From NCBI RefSeq assembly GCF_000373965.1, contig NZ_KB892834.1, positions 466,191-530,190 on the forward strand: a stretch of 64,000 nucleotides of DNA. The letters run 5' to 3'. The notes under the pieces are model-generated. The model saw nothing but the letters and a program-made list of their open reading frames with translations. It was not told the DNA's origin and did no database searches. A program made the position numbers and the translations under genes. The stretch is from Uliginosibacterium gangwonense DSM 18521. Its GTDB lineage: Bacteria > Pseudomonadota > Gammaproteobacteria > Burkholderiales > Rhodocyclaceae. Shown in pieces: positions 47,631 through 56,095 of this stretch (position 1 is its first letter; each line of letters begins with the position of its first letter).

Positions 47631-48452
47631 ATGATCTCTGTACCCTCTTCTTCTCTGCAACCGCCCAGCCTGTTGTGCCCTGCCGCCGATGTGTTCGCCC
47701 AGCGCGCCGAACGCTTCCGCCACCTTGCCACCGGGCATAGTCTCGGCTCCTGGCTGACTTGGCTGGCCGCACTGTGCCAGACACAGCAGCACGCACTCGA
47801 TACCCGCAAGGCAACCCCGCATGGCGAAAACCTGCTCGATGATGCCTTTGGCATCATCCGCCCGCTGGCAGCCACATTGGATCAATCCCCCGCTCTTGCC
47901 GGGCTGGATGATGCGGCACTGCGGGTAAGCCTGCAGAGCGCATATCAATACGCCTGCGAGATCACCCCGATTGCCAACTGGAACATCGTGGACCTCTTTG
48001 CCGCAGCCGCCCTGCAGGTGGCCGGTACGCATCACGCCTTGCAGCAGACGCCTGCTGATGTCCCCCAGAGCGCCCACTGCCCCTGCTGTGGTGCCGCGCC
48101 GGTCGGTGGCATCCTGATGGCCGGGGACGGCAAGGCAGGCGTGCGTTATCTGGAATGTTCACTCTGTTCAAGTCGCTGGCATGCCGTGCGTGCCCGCTGC
48201 ACCCTGTGCGACTCCAGCGGCGTGGTCAACTACCTCGGCCTGCAAGGTCATCACCCGGCTGTGCAGGCCGAAACCTGCGATACCTGCCACGGCTACATCA
48301 AGCTATACTCGCAGCTCAAGGACATCCATGTCGACCCTGTGGCCGACGATCTGGCAACCCTGGCGCTGGACGTACTGGTTGGCGAACAGGGCTTTGCCCG
48401 GGGTGCGCCGAATCTGCTGATGCACGAGGGTGAGGCCGTGCTGGCGCACTAG
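47631..48452 (+). CDS. fdhE: FdhE, formate dehydrogenase maturation protein
   Basis: A 273-residue cytoplasmic protein. Rubredoxin-like metal sites are visible in the C-terminal half: CPCCGAAP near 148-155, CSLCSSRWH near 176-184, CTLCDSS near 191-197 and CDTCHGYIKLYS near 221-232. These match the CxxC groups of FdhE, which binds Tat-exported formate dehydrogenases before export. The position directly behind the fdh structural genes supports the role. The start at 47631 is preceded by only a weak ribosome site (ACGCTTCC), and an internal start is possible. Confidence 0.88.
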   Translation: MISVPSSSLQPPSLLCPAADVFAQRAERFRHLATGHSLGSWLTWLAALCQTQQHALDTRKATPHGENLLDDAFGIIRPLAATLDQSPALAGLDDAALRVSLQSAYQYACEITPIANWNIVDLFAAAALQVAGTHHALQQTPADVPQSAHCPCCGAAPVGGILMAGDGKAGVRYLECSLCSSRWHAVRARCTLCDSSGVVNYLGLQGHHPAVQAETCDTCHGYIKLYSQLKDIHVDPVADDLATLALDVLVGEQGFARGAPNLLMHEGEAVLAH

Positions 48453-48572
48453 TTGGGCCAGAATTTCAAAAACTTATCCACAACAGGTAGAGATAAGCCG
48501 CTTGCAGGGGGAGGCATAACGCATGCATTTCCCTGTTGAAGGCTTGGCCGTAGAAATTCAGGGTTGAGTGTT

Positions 48573-48994
48573 TCATGGCCGTACAACCTTCAATTCTGCA
48601 AGTGCTTGGCCAAGGGGGAACGATAGCCCGATATTCAGGGCCTCCCAACAATCCAGTTTCAGACCACGGAGCAATTCGCTCAGATTTTCCGTTCCGGCAA
48701 AATAAATAGCACACCAAACTAACTCTGCATCGAGTCTGCGTTCAGCATCACCGTATCTCAGCAGTTCTCGAATCTCTTCAACACTCTTCTTTTCGTAGCC
48801 TTCTTGACCGGGAAGAGGGGCTATGAGTCCTGCCTTGAGCACGTGGCAGATAAACTCAAGTACAGATTCACGCCACACCTGGGGGTATTACCGTACTGCC
48901 CCCCGTAAGTATTCGGTAACATTGCGATGGGTGAGCTGTCGTCAAGCGACAATGAAATGATTTGCTGCTGCAATTCAATATCAAACTTAAGCAT
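48573..48994 (-). pseudogene. Small unknown gene split by a frameshift at a poly-C tract
   Basis: The first 38 or so residues (MLKFDIELQQQIISLSLDDSS and on to GGQYGNTP) are read from the ATG at 48994. The remaining 100 (VWRESVLEFICHVLKAGLI to the stop at 48573) lie in another frame. Adding one C to the run of five (48881-48885) would join them into one protein of about 140 residues. Both parts look protein-like, so this is one gene with a homopolymer indel: decay, phase variation or sequence error. It has a faint look of small immunity-type or DUF596-like proteins, without firm match. Confidence 0.55.
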
Positions 48995-49050
48995 ATAGTT
49001 ACCGTGTCGCGTGTTTCTTTCAATGTTTGAAAGTTGTGCGATACAGCGTG

Positions 49051-49279
49051 GTTGGGAAAGCCGTAGGCATTTCCCAACGCCTTTTGGCAATAGGGCGTGA
49101 TGGGCGTTATGTGCCAATGTAGAATGGCAATTGCATACTGCTCGGTCCCCGTAACCCGGAGTCGATCGGATCAGCCGTAGGCGTCATCCGACGCATGCCG
49201 TCGGTTCGCATAGCCGTCATACGTCAGAAGGCACTGTGCTTTTCTGGCCTACAATTTAAACATTCATTCCGGGTTACGG
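49051..49279. repeat. Cluster of REP-like palindromes framed by a 12-bp inverted repeat
   Basis: Hairpin 1 is GTTGGGAAA (49051-49059) with TTTCCCAAC (49070-49078). Hairpin 2 is TCGGAT (49166-49171) with ATCCGA (49186-49191). Both carry the loop GCCGTAGGC. CCGTAACCCGGA (49149-49160) and TCCGGGTTACGG (49268-49279) are perfect inverted copies 131 bp apart end to end. This resembles REP/BIME or small MITE elements. The 48995-49286 gap holds no gene. Confidence 0.6.
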
Positions 49280-49286
49280 CCTTGTC

Positions 49287-49661
49287 TTACCGGTCAAGCT
49301 CACGCGCTCGTTTGACCTGATCTTTCGGCTTGCATTCCGTACGTTCAAATACGTAGCCATCAGGCCATGTGAGTCCCACTTGAACAGCCCGAGTCTTCAG
49401 TGCTGCAATGTCGTCCACTCTCCCATAGGCCCAAATACGCCATCTGGGCACCGCGTAGGACCACCAGGACCAAGCGATAACGAACCCCAAAACGAACAGG
49501 GCCAACAGAACCCCTAGCTCTTTTGGAGTTGCCGGGTGGTCGGGGTTCGGCGCCAGCAGAAGTATCCAAAAACATATGGGTGTGAACATTAGAGGTATCA
49601 CCGGGATGTTGACCCAGATAGTGCCAACGGCTATCGCATAATTGATCGACACGCGTTTCAT
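49287..49661 (-). CDS. Hypothetical two-helix membrane protein
   Basis: A 124-residue protein with two hydrophobic segments (about 8-37, including WVNIPVIPLMFTPICFWILL, and about 49-70, LLALFVLGFVIAWSWWSYAVP) and a charged C-terminal tail (ERTECKPKDQVKRARELDR). No family is recognised. It lies alone between the palindrome cluster and the ribose promoter region. The 12-bp inverted repeat arm at 49268-49279 is only 8 bp from its stop, so the repeat may act as its terminator. Confidence 0.55.
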   Translation of the reverse strand: MKRVSINYAIAVGTIWVNIPVIPLMFTPICFWILLLAPNPDHPATPKELGVLLALFVLGFVIAWSWWSYAVPRWRIWAYGRVDDIAALKTRAVQVGLTWPDGYVFERTECKPKDQVKRARELDR

Positions 49662-49939
49662 TGAAAATGGCTACCTATGGTGTAGAAAAAGTCAGTGCCT
49701 GACTGGATTCACTAACAGTCAGGTTGGCTTCCGGTTGCAATCGTTTATCCTACACTCAGGAATGACGGTAGTCTCTTTCCGGCCATCTGCCAGCCATTGC
49801 TGTGATGCAGGTTGAGAGCACGCCCTTTGGCGGACCCCGGCTTGTGCTTTGACCGCATCCTTGCACGACCATGCACTGCTTCTAAAGAGGGGAAATCCGG
49901 GGTTTGTTGGCCTCGGGTTTCCCCTTATTCATTTTGTTC

Positions 49940-49995
49940 TTGCTTCCCGAAATGAACTCACTAATAATTACGCAAACGTTTGCGCAAACGTTTGC
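49940..49995 (+). promoter_or_regulatory. Ribose operon promoter with two tandem RbsR-type operators
   Basis: TTGCTT (49940-49945) and AATAAT (49963-49968) are 17 bp apart. Just downstream are two abutting perfect palindromes GCAAACGTTTGC at 49972-49983 and 49984-49995, the classic LacI/PurR/RbsR-type operator. Bound repressor would block initiation. RbsR is encoded in the operon at 53643-54653. A TTATCCACA box follows at 50039-50047. The 49662-49939 stretch before it holds no clear gene. Confidence 0.75.
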
Positions 49996-50081
49996 CTGGA
50001 CGGCGCAAACTTTGTGAAGGGCTGTTGCCCTTGACGACTTATCCACATATACCGGGCGGAAGAACATCAAAGGAGCGTTCC

Positions 50082-51032
50082 ATGATTACTCGTCGCTTTG
50101 CTCTCAAGTCGCTGGCCGTGATGGCCGTACTCGCCGCATTCCCGATGTCGCAGGCCATGGCTGCCGAAGGTGGCAAGCCCAAGGTGGCCTTGGTGATGAA
50201 GTCGCTGGCCAATGAGTTCTTCCAGACCATGGAAGAGGGTGCCAAGGCTCACCAGAAGCAGCACGCTGCTGAATATGGGCTGATTGCCAACGGTATCAAG
50301 GACGAAACCGACACCACCGCACAGATCAAGATCATCCAGCAGATGATTGTGGAAAAGGTTGATGCCATTGTGCTGGCCCCGGCAGATTCCAAGGCGCTGG
50401 TGCCGGTGGTGAAGGAAGCTGTGGACAAGGGCGTGCTGGTGGTCAATATCGACAACAAGCTCGACGAAGCAGCGCTGAAGGAAAAAGGCTTGGTCGTGCC
50501 TTTCGTAGGCCCGGATAACCGCAAGGGTGCCCGTCTGGTGGGTGACTATCTGGCCAAGCAACTGAAGGCTGGCGACAAGGTTGGTATCCTCGAAGGGGTG
50601 TCGACCACGTTCAACGCCCAGCAACGTACCGCAGGCTTCCAGGATGCCATGGCGGCTGCCAAGGTGAAGGTGGTGGGTGTGCAATCCGGCCAGTGGGAAA
50701 TGGAAAAGGGCAACCTCGTCGCCAGCGCCATGCTGCGTGAAAACCCCGATCTGAAGGCATTGCTGTGTGGTAACGACAACATGGCCCTGGGTGCCGTGGC
50801 GGCGGTGAAGACGGCGGGCAAGGCTGGTCAGGTGAAGGTCGTGGGTTATGACAACATCAATGCCATCAAGCCGCTGCTGAAGGATGGCAAGGTGCTTGCC
50901 ACGGCGGATCAATATGCAGCCAAGCAAGCCGTGTTCGGCATTGAAACCGCGCTGAATGCAATCAAGGCCAAGAAGTCGCAGAAGGATCTGCCTGCTGCAG
51001 TTGAAACCAAGGTTGATCTGGTTACCAAGTAA
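50082..51032 (+). CDS. rbsB: RbsB, D-ribose-binding periplasmic protein
   Basis: A 316-residue binding protein with a signal peptide (MITRRFALKSLAVMAVLAAF, cleavage after AMA near 27). The periplasmic-binding-protein type 1 fold is recognisable: PKVALVMKSLANEFFQTMEEGAK, VDAIVLAPADSKALVPVVKEA, VVNIDNKLDE and LLCGNDNMALGAVAAVK. An AAGGAG site lies 9 bp before the ATG. The neighbours rbsA, rbsC, rbsR, rbsK and rbsD make ribose the probable ligand; RbsB paralogues for other sugars are common but this context is decisive. Confidence 0.9.
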   Translation: MITRRFALKSLAVMAVLAAFPMSQAMAAEGGKPKVALVMKSLANEFFQTMEEGAKAHQKQHAAEYGLIANGIKDETDTTAQIKIIQQMIVEKVDAIVLAPADSKALVPVVKEAVDKGVLVVNIDNKLDEAALKEKGLVVPFVGPDNRKGARLVGDYLAKQLKAGDKVGILEGVSTTFNAQQRTAGFQDAMAAAKVKVVGVQSGQWEMEKGNLVASAMLRENPDLKALLCGNDNMALGAVAAVKTAGKAGQVKVVGYDNINAIKPLLKDGKVLATADQYAAKQAVFGIETALNAIKAKKSQKDLPAAVETKVDLVTK

Positions 51033-51088
51033 GTCTTGATGGGCATACCGCAGCGGCGCAATGCTGTTGCGGTATGCCGGAGTAATGC

Positions 51089-52627
51089 ATGAACCCGATG
51101 CCTTTGTTACGTGGCGAGGGTCTTGGCAAGACTTATGTCACCCCGGTGCTTAGCGGCGTAAGCTTCGACCTGTATGCAGGCGAGGTATTGGCCTTGACGG
51201 GGGAAAACGGTGCTGGCAAGAGCACCCTGTCCAAGATCATTGCCGGTTTGACCGAGCCCACCACGGGGCGCCTGATGTTGGGCGAAACCCCGTATGCACC
51301 CGCATCGCGCCACGAAGCCGAACGCCTGGGGGTACGCATGGTGTTGCAGGAGTTGGGCCTGGTTTCCACCCTTACCGTGGCCGAGAATCTGTTGCTGGAT
51401 CACCTGCCCAGCAGGAGTGGGTTCATCCGCCGCAACGAACTCAATGAACTGGCCCGCCGCCAGATGGCCACCATCGGCTTGGATTACATCGATCCGCGTA
51501 CCCCTGTAGGTGAGCTGGGCGTGGGCCATCAGCAGATGGTTGAAATCGCCCGCAACCTTGTGGGGGATTGCCGCCTGTTGATTCTGGACGAACCCACGGC
51601 CACGCTGACCAGCCGCGAGATTGAGCACCTCTTCACCCAGATCGCTGCGCTCAAGGCGCGCGGGGTGGGCATCATCTATATTTCCCACCGCCTGGATGAA
51701 CTCGCGCAAATTGCAGACCGTGTGATGGTGCTGCGCGATGGGCGGCATATCGATACCCGCCCGATGCCGGAGATGACGCAGGACGACATCGTGCGCCTGA
51801 TGGTGGGGCGCGATGTGCGTGAAGAATTGGATCGCCCACGTCGCCCGGCAGGCAAGGAAGTGCTCTCGGTGCGTGGCCTGTCGCGTGGCAAGGCGGTGCA
51901 GGATGTGTCATTGTCATTGCATGCAGGTGAAGTGCTAGGCGTGGCGGGCTTGGTAGGCGCGGGGCGCACCGAGTTGTTGCGCCTAATCTACGGTGCCGAC
52001 CACGCTGATGCCGGTGATATTTTCCTGGATGGATCAAGCACACCGGCCCACATCAGCAGCCCGGTTTCAGCCGTGCGCCAGGGTATCGGTCTGGTCACCG
52101 AAGACCGCAAGGCCCAGGGCTTGCTGCTGACCCAGTCGATCCGCGTCAATACCACGCTGGCGAATATGGCAGCGGTATTCCGCAAGGGCTGGTGGCAACC
52201 GGCGAGCGAACGCCAGCAGGTAGGCGCCTTGCGCGATACGCTGGCCATCAAGGCCTATTCCATCGAACAGCCGGTGGGCGAGCTTTCCGGCGGCAATCAG
52301 CAGAAGGTGATTTTTGCGCGCTGGCTGCACCGTGACTGCAAGGTCTTGCTGCTCGATGAGCCAACCCGTGGGGTCGACATCGGTGCACGTGCCGACATTT
52401 ATGCACAGATGGATAAGCTTGCCGCCGCTGGTAAAGGCTTGCTGATGGTGTCCAGCGATTTGCGCGAACTGATGTCGGTTTGCGACCGCATTGCGGTGAT
52501 GAGCGCCGGGCGGCTGGTGAGTATTTTCGAGCGTGGCCAGTGGACCCAGCACAATCTGCTGGAAGCAGCCTTCAGCGGCTATCTTGGCACAGGCAACGCA
52601 CAGCCCGAAGCGGGCTCGCAACACTGA
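51089..52627 (+). CDS. rbsA: RbsA, ribose ABC transporter ATPase
   Basis: A 512-residue double ATPase. First half: Walker A GENGAGKST near 38-46, VGHQQMVEIARNL as variant signature and LLILDEPTATL as Walker B. Second half has the usual degenerate Walker A (GLVGAGRTELL), a proper signature LSGGNQQKV and LLLDEPTRGVD. This asymmetric pair is the hallmark of the carbohydrate CUT2 family. A GGAG site is 6 bp before the ATG. Powers RbsC with RbsB as binding component. Confidence 0.92.
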   Translation: MNPMPLLRGEGLGKTYVTPVLSGVSFDLYAGEVLALTGENGAGKSTLSKIIAGLTEPTTGRLMLGETPYAPASRHEAERLGVRMVLQELGLVSTLTVAENLLLDHLPSRSGFIRRNELNELARRQMATIGLDYIDPRTPVGELGVGHQQMVEIARNLVGDCRLLILDEPTATLTSREIEHLFTQIAALKARGVGIIYISHRLDELAQIADRVMVLRDGRHIDTRPMPEMTQDDIVRLMVGRDVREELDRPRRPAGKEVLSVRGLSRGKAVQDVSLSLHAGEVLGVAGLVGAGRTELLRLIYGADHADAGDIFLDGSSTPAHISSPVSAVRQGIGLVTEDRKAQGLLLTQSIRVNTTLANMAAVFRKGWWQPASERQQVGALRDTLAIKAYSIEQPVGELSGGNQQKVIFARWLHRDCKVLLLDEPTRGVDIGARADIYAQMDKLAAAGKGLLMVSSDLRELMSVCDRIAVMSAGRLVSIFERGQWTQHNLLEAAFSGYLGTGNAQPEAGSQH

Positions 52628-52634
52628 GGTTTCT

Positions 52635-53624
52635 ATGAGCGATATGACTTCAAAATCGGTTTCTCCTGGCTTCAGGAGTACATTGCGCGGCGCGCTGGGC
52701 AACTACATCGGTCTGGTGATTGCGTTGGTGGCGATGGTGGCGCTCTTCGGTTCGCTGAGCGAATACTTCTTCTCCGTCAGCACTTTTGTGACAATTGCCA
52801 ATGACATTCCGGCCATTGCCATCATGGCGGTGGGCATGACCTATGTGCTCATCATCGCTGGGATCGACCTGTCGGTCGGCTCGGTCATGGCGTTGGCCGC
52901 TGCGGTGGCAGGCATCGCCATGGTGCAGTGGCAATGGCCGCTGTATCTGGCGATCTTCGTGGCAATGGGCGTGGGCCTGCTCGCTGGGGCGCTGAACGGC
53001 ATCATTTCGGTAGCTTGGTGTCTGCCTGCCTTCATCGTCACCCTGGGCATGCTGGAAATCGCCCGGGGCTCTGCCTACATCGCTACCGGCTCGCGCACCC
53101 AATACATTGGTGGCGCCATCGAGTGGTTGAGTTCGCCCATGCTGGGTGGGGTGTCGCCCGCTTTCATCATGGCGATTGCCATTGTGATTGGTGCGCATCT
53201 GGTGCTCACACGCTCGGTATTTGGCCGCTACATGATCGGCATCGGCACCAATGAGGAAGCCATGCGGCTGGCCGGTGTCGACCCGCGCCCGATCAAGGTG
53301 GCGGTGTATGCCATTCTTGGCCTTATGGCCGGGCTTGCCGGTATCATCCAGGCTTCCCGTCTGGAAGCGGCCGACCCCAATGCCGGGATCGGCGCCGAAC
53401 TGGTGGTGATTGCCTCGGTGGTCATTGGCGGCACCAGCCTCATGGGCGGGCGTGGCTCGGTCATCAGCACTTTCTTTGGCGTGCTGGTGATCTCGGTGCT
53501 GGAAGCCGGGCTGGCGCAGGTGGGCGCAAGCGAGCCGACCAAGCGGATCATCACCGGCTGCGTGATCATCGTGGCGGTGATCCTGGATATGTATCGTGAG
53601 CGGAGGAGGAACCGCCGCAGTTAA
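52635..53624 (+). CDS. rbsC: RbsC, ribose ABC transporter permease
   Basis: A 329-residue membrane protein with about eight to ten hydrophobic segments. CUT2 permease markers: AIAIMAVGMTYVLIIAGIDLSVGSVMAL near 56-83, GLLAGALNGIISVAWCLPAFIVTLGML and ASVVIGGTSLMGGRGSV near 264-280. The ATG at 52635 is 7 bp after the rbsA stop; the longer frame from 52533 overlaps rbsA. Partner of RbsA in ribose uptake. Confidence 0.92.
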   Translation: MSDMTSKSVSPGFRSTLRGALGNYIGLVIALVAMVALFGSLSEYFFSVSTFVTIANDIPAIAIMAVGMTYVLIIAGIDLSVGSVMALAAAVAGIAMVQWQWPLYLAIFVAMGVGLLAGALNGIISVAWCLPAFIVTLGMLEIARGSAYIATGSRTQYIGGAIEWLSSPMLGGVSPAFIMAIAIVIGAHLVLTRSVFGRYMIGIGTNEEAMRLAGVDPRPIKVAVYAILGLMAGLAGIIQASRLEAADPNAGIGAELVVIASVVIGGTSLMGGRGSVISTFFGVLVISVLEAGLAQVGASEPTKRIITGCVIIVAVILDMYRERRRNRRS

Positions 53625-53642
53625 TACGGCGGTGTTGCCAGC

Positions 53643-54653
53643 ATGGCAAACATCAAGGATGTAGCAGCGCGTGCCGGGGTGTCGGTCACCACGGTATCCC
53701 ACGTGGTCAACGGCACACGGTTTGTGAGCGAGGCTGCGCGGGAGCGGGTTGAGGAAGCGGTATCGGCCCTGGGCTATGTGCCCAGCGCCGTGGCCCGCAG
53801 CCTCAAGCACAATGTGACCCATACCTTCGGGGTGGTGATCCCGAACAACTCCAACCCTTATTTTGCGGAAATCATCCGTGGGCTGGAGGGGCGCTGCTTT
53901 GCCGCAGGCTATAACCTCATCCTATGCAATTCCAATGACGATGCCGACCGGCAGGCGAGCTACTTCCGCACCCTGACCGAAAAGCGCATCGATGGGCTGA
54001 TCGTGGTGGCCAGCGGCAGCGACGTGGTGGTGCGCCAGAGCATTGGCGAACTCAAGATCCCCCTGGTGCTGGTCGACCGCGAAGTCAGCGGTGTGGAGTG
54101 CGATCTGGTGGAGGTCGATAACATCACCGGCGGCCATCTGGCGACTCAGCACCTGTTGGAACTGGGTCACCCCTATGTATATTGCATCAGCGGCCCGGCG
54201 GGTCTGTCGCCCAGCACACAGCGCCGTGCAGGTTGGAAACGTGCATTGGCGCAAGCAGGGCTGGCCCGCAAGGAAGGAGACCTGGAGCGTGGCGATTTCT
54301 CCTCGCGCAGTGGCTACCAAGCCATGCAGGCCCTACTCAAGCGTCATCCACGGCCTTCTGCGGTGTTTGTGTGCAACGACCTGATGGCCATCGGGGCCAT
54401 GGCCGCTGCCCGCGAGGCGGGGCTGTCTGTGCCGGGGGATATCTCGATTGTAGGTTATGACGATATTGAACTGGCCGCCTACTCCACACCCCCGCTGACC
54501 ACCGTGGTGCAGCCCAAGGTGAAAATTGGCGAGCTGGCCGCAGAACTGCTTTTTGAGCGCATGGATGGCACCCGCAGCACCGTGCGCCGCGTAATACTGG
54601 ACCCGCGCCTCAAGGTACGCGGCTCCACCGCCCCCTATACCCAATCTGCGTAG
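53643..54653 (+). CDS. rbsR: RbsR, LacI-family repressor of the ribose operon
   Basis: A 336-residue repressor. N-terminal helix-turn-helix IKDVAARAGVSVTTVSHVVNGT near 4-25 and hinge VPSAVARSLKHN near 46-57; C-terminal sugar-binding domain (TFGVVIPNNSNPYFAEIIRGLE; FVCNDLMAIGAMAAAREAGL; IVGYDDIELAAYSTPPLTTV). VSVTTVSHVVN in the recognition helix fits operators of the ACGTTT type, as the tandem pair before rbsB. It lies inside the operon (rbsBAC-R-KD), so repressor and transporter are co-made. Confidence 0.92.
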   Translation: MANIKDVAARAGVSVTTVSHVVNGTRFVSEAARERVEEAVSALGYVPSAVARSLKHNVTHTFGVVIPNNSNPYFAEIIRGLEGRCFAAGYNLILCNSNDDADRQASYFRTLTEKRIDGLIVVASGSDVVVRQSIGELKIPLVLVDREVSGVECDLVEVDNITGGHLATQHLLELGHPYVYCISGPAGLSPSTQRRAGWKRALAQAGLARKEGDLERGDFSSRSGYQAMQALLKRHPRPSAVFVCNDLMAIGAMAAAREAGLSVPGDISIVGYDDIELAAYSTPPLTTVVQPKVKIGELAAELLFERMDGTRSTVRRVILDPRLKVRGSTAPYTQSA

Positions 54654-54661
54654 GCAAGAAC

Positions 54662-55591
54662 ATGAATCAAATCGATTTGAGCAAACAACGAGGCAAGCCC
54701 ATTGTCGTGGTGGGCAGCCTGAACATGGACCTGGTGATGCGCACCCCGCGTGTGCCACAAGGCGGCGAAACCATGTTCGGCCATGAATTCGCCACCCTGC
54801 CCGGTGGCAAGGGTGCCAATCAAGCCGTGGCCTGCGCGCGCCTAGGTGCCCAGGTCATCATGATCGGGCAGGTCGGGCAGGATGGCTTTGGCCAGACCCT
54901 GCGTGAGGGCCTGCGCAGCGATGGCATCGATGTGAGCCATCTGGAGCAGTCTGCCGCCCAGACCGGGGTTGCCATGATCCTGGTTGAAGATATTGGCGAG
55001 AACCGCATCATTCTGGCGCCCGGCGCCAATGCCACCCTGAGCACAGCAGATATCGACAAGGCCGCCGAGGCTATCGCCTCTGCCGCCATGCTGGTGGTGC
55101 AGCTGGAAGTGCCGCTGCCGGTGGTCGAATACGCCATGCGCATGGCCCGCAAGGCCGGTGTGCCCGTGCTGCTCAACCCGGCCCCGGCCTGTGCCTTGAG
55201 CGAAGAATTCCTGCGCCAGGTCGACATCCTGGTGCCCAATGAAACCGAAGCTGCGCTGCTGGCCGGACGCGAGGTCACCGATGTAGCCAGCGCCATGAGC
55301 GTGGCCCGCCAGTTGCGTGACCGTGGCCCGAGCTGTGTGCTGCTAACCCTGGGCGACAAGGGCGTGGTGATTGCCGAGGCGCAAGGCGAACGGCATATCG
55401 AGGCCCAAAAGGTTCAAGCGGTGGATACCACGGCAGCGGGCGACACCTTTATCGGCGGCGTCTGCAACGGGTTGGTCGAAGGCATGAGCATTGATGCTGC
55501 TGTGGCCCTCGGCCAACGTGCCAGCGCCATCTGCGTGACGCGCCACGGTGCGCAGCCTGCCATTCCGTACCGGCGTGAACTGGAAATTTAA
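54662..55591 (+). CDS. rbsK: RbsK, ribokinase
   Basis: A 309-residue PfkB-family kinase. Substrate motif VVVGSLNMDLVMRTPRVPQGGET near 15-37, GGKGANQAVACARLGA near 48-63, and the C-terminal PfkB signature DTTAAGDTFIGGVCNGL near 258-274 with the catalytic Asp in AAGD. It phosphorylates ribose to ribose-5-phosphate. The gene begins 8 bp after rbsR. Confidence 0.93.
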   Translation: MNQIDLSKQRGKPIVVVGSLNMDLVMRTPRVPQGGETMFGHEFATLPGGKGANQAVACARLGAQVIMIGQVGQDGFGQTLREGLRSDGIDVSHLEQSAAQTGVAMILVEDIGENRIILAPGANATLSTADIDKAAEAIASAAMLVVQLEVPLPVVEYAMRMARKAGVPVLLNPAPACALSEEFLRQVDILVPNETEAALLAGREVTDVASAMSVARQLRDRGPSCVLLTLGDKGVVIAEAQGERHIEAQKVQAVDTTAAGDTFIGGVCNGLVEGMSIDAAVALGQRASAICVTRHGAQPAIPYRRELEI

Positions 55592-55628
55592 ACTGAGAAT
55601 TTATTCTCAATAAAGGGGAGACAAGATC

Positions 55629-56024
55629 ATGAAAAAAACCACCTTGCTGCATGCCGAACTCTCCGCCGTCATTGCCCGTCTCGGCCATGGCGACATGATT
55701 GTGATTGGCGACGCAGGCCTGCCGATTCCCGACGGCCCCGCACGTATCGATCTGGCATTGACCGCAAATGTGCCGCGTTTTGACGACGTATTGCGGGTCG
55801 TGCTGAGCGAAATGCAGGTCGAAGCCGCCGTAGTCGCCACCGAGTTGGCGCAGAAGAATCCGCCAGTAAACGCGGCGCTACACGAACGCCTCGCCGGGGT
55901 GCCGATCAGTGAAGTACCGCACGAAGAATTCAAGGCAATCAGCGCCAAGGCTAAGGCCATTGTGCGCAGTGGCGAATTCTCAGGATATGCCAACGTGATT
56001 CTCAGAGCCGGTGTGGTGTTCTGA
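55629..56024 (+). CDS. rbsD: RbsD, D-ribose pyranase
   Basis: A 131-residue protein, the normal size for RbsD. Family phrases: LLHAELSAVIARLGHGDMIVIGDAGLPIP near 5-33 with catalytic His, DLALTANVPRFDDVLRVVL near 41-59 and ISEVPHEEFKAISAKAKAIVRSGEFSGYANVILRAGVVF at the end. It interconverts pyran and furan forms of ribose. Last gene of the operon, preceded by a GGGGAG site and followed by a strong terminator. Confidence 0.95.
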   Translation: MKKTTLLHAELSAVIARLGHGDMIVIGDAGLPIPDGPARIDLALTANVPRFDDVLRVVLSEMQVEAAVVATELAQKNPPVNAALHERLAGVPISEVPHEEFKAISAKAKAIVRSGEFSGYANVILRAGVVF

Positions 56025-56048
56025 TCCACGCAGGGCTACAGGCTGGTA

Positions 56049-56081
56049 CATGGGGCGCATATAATGCGCCCCATGCTTTTT
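56049..56081 (+). terminator. Rho-independent terminator of the rbs operon
   Basis: CATGGGGCGCAT (56049-56060) and ATGCGCCCCATG (56064-56075) form a perfect 12-bp GC-rich stem with a 3-base loop, followed by CTTTTTG. It lies 25 bp after the rbsD stop. Confidence 0.9.
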
Positions 56082-56095
56082 GTGGATACACCTTC

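Noticed and set aside
48573-48994. Assignment of the split gene to DUF596 or a CDI immunity family
   Set aside because: The likeness is weak and no toxin gene lies next to it.
49051-49279. CRISPR array
   Set aside because: The repeats are palindromes with different stems and irregular spacing, not equal direct repeats with regular spacers.
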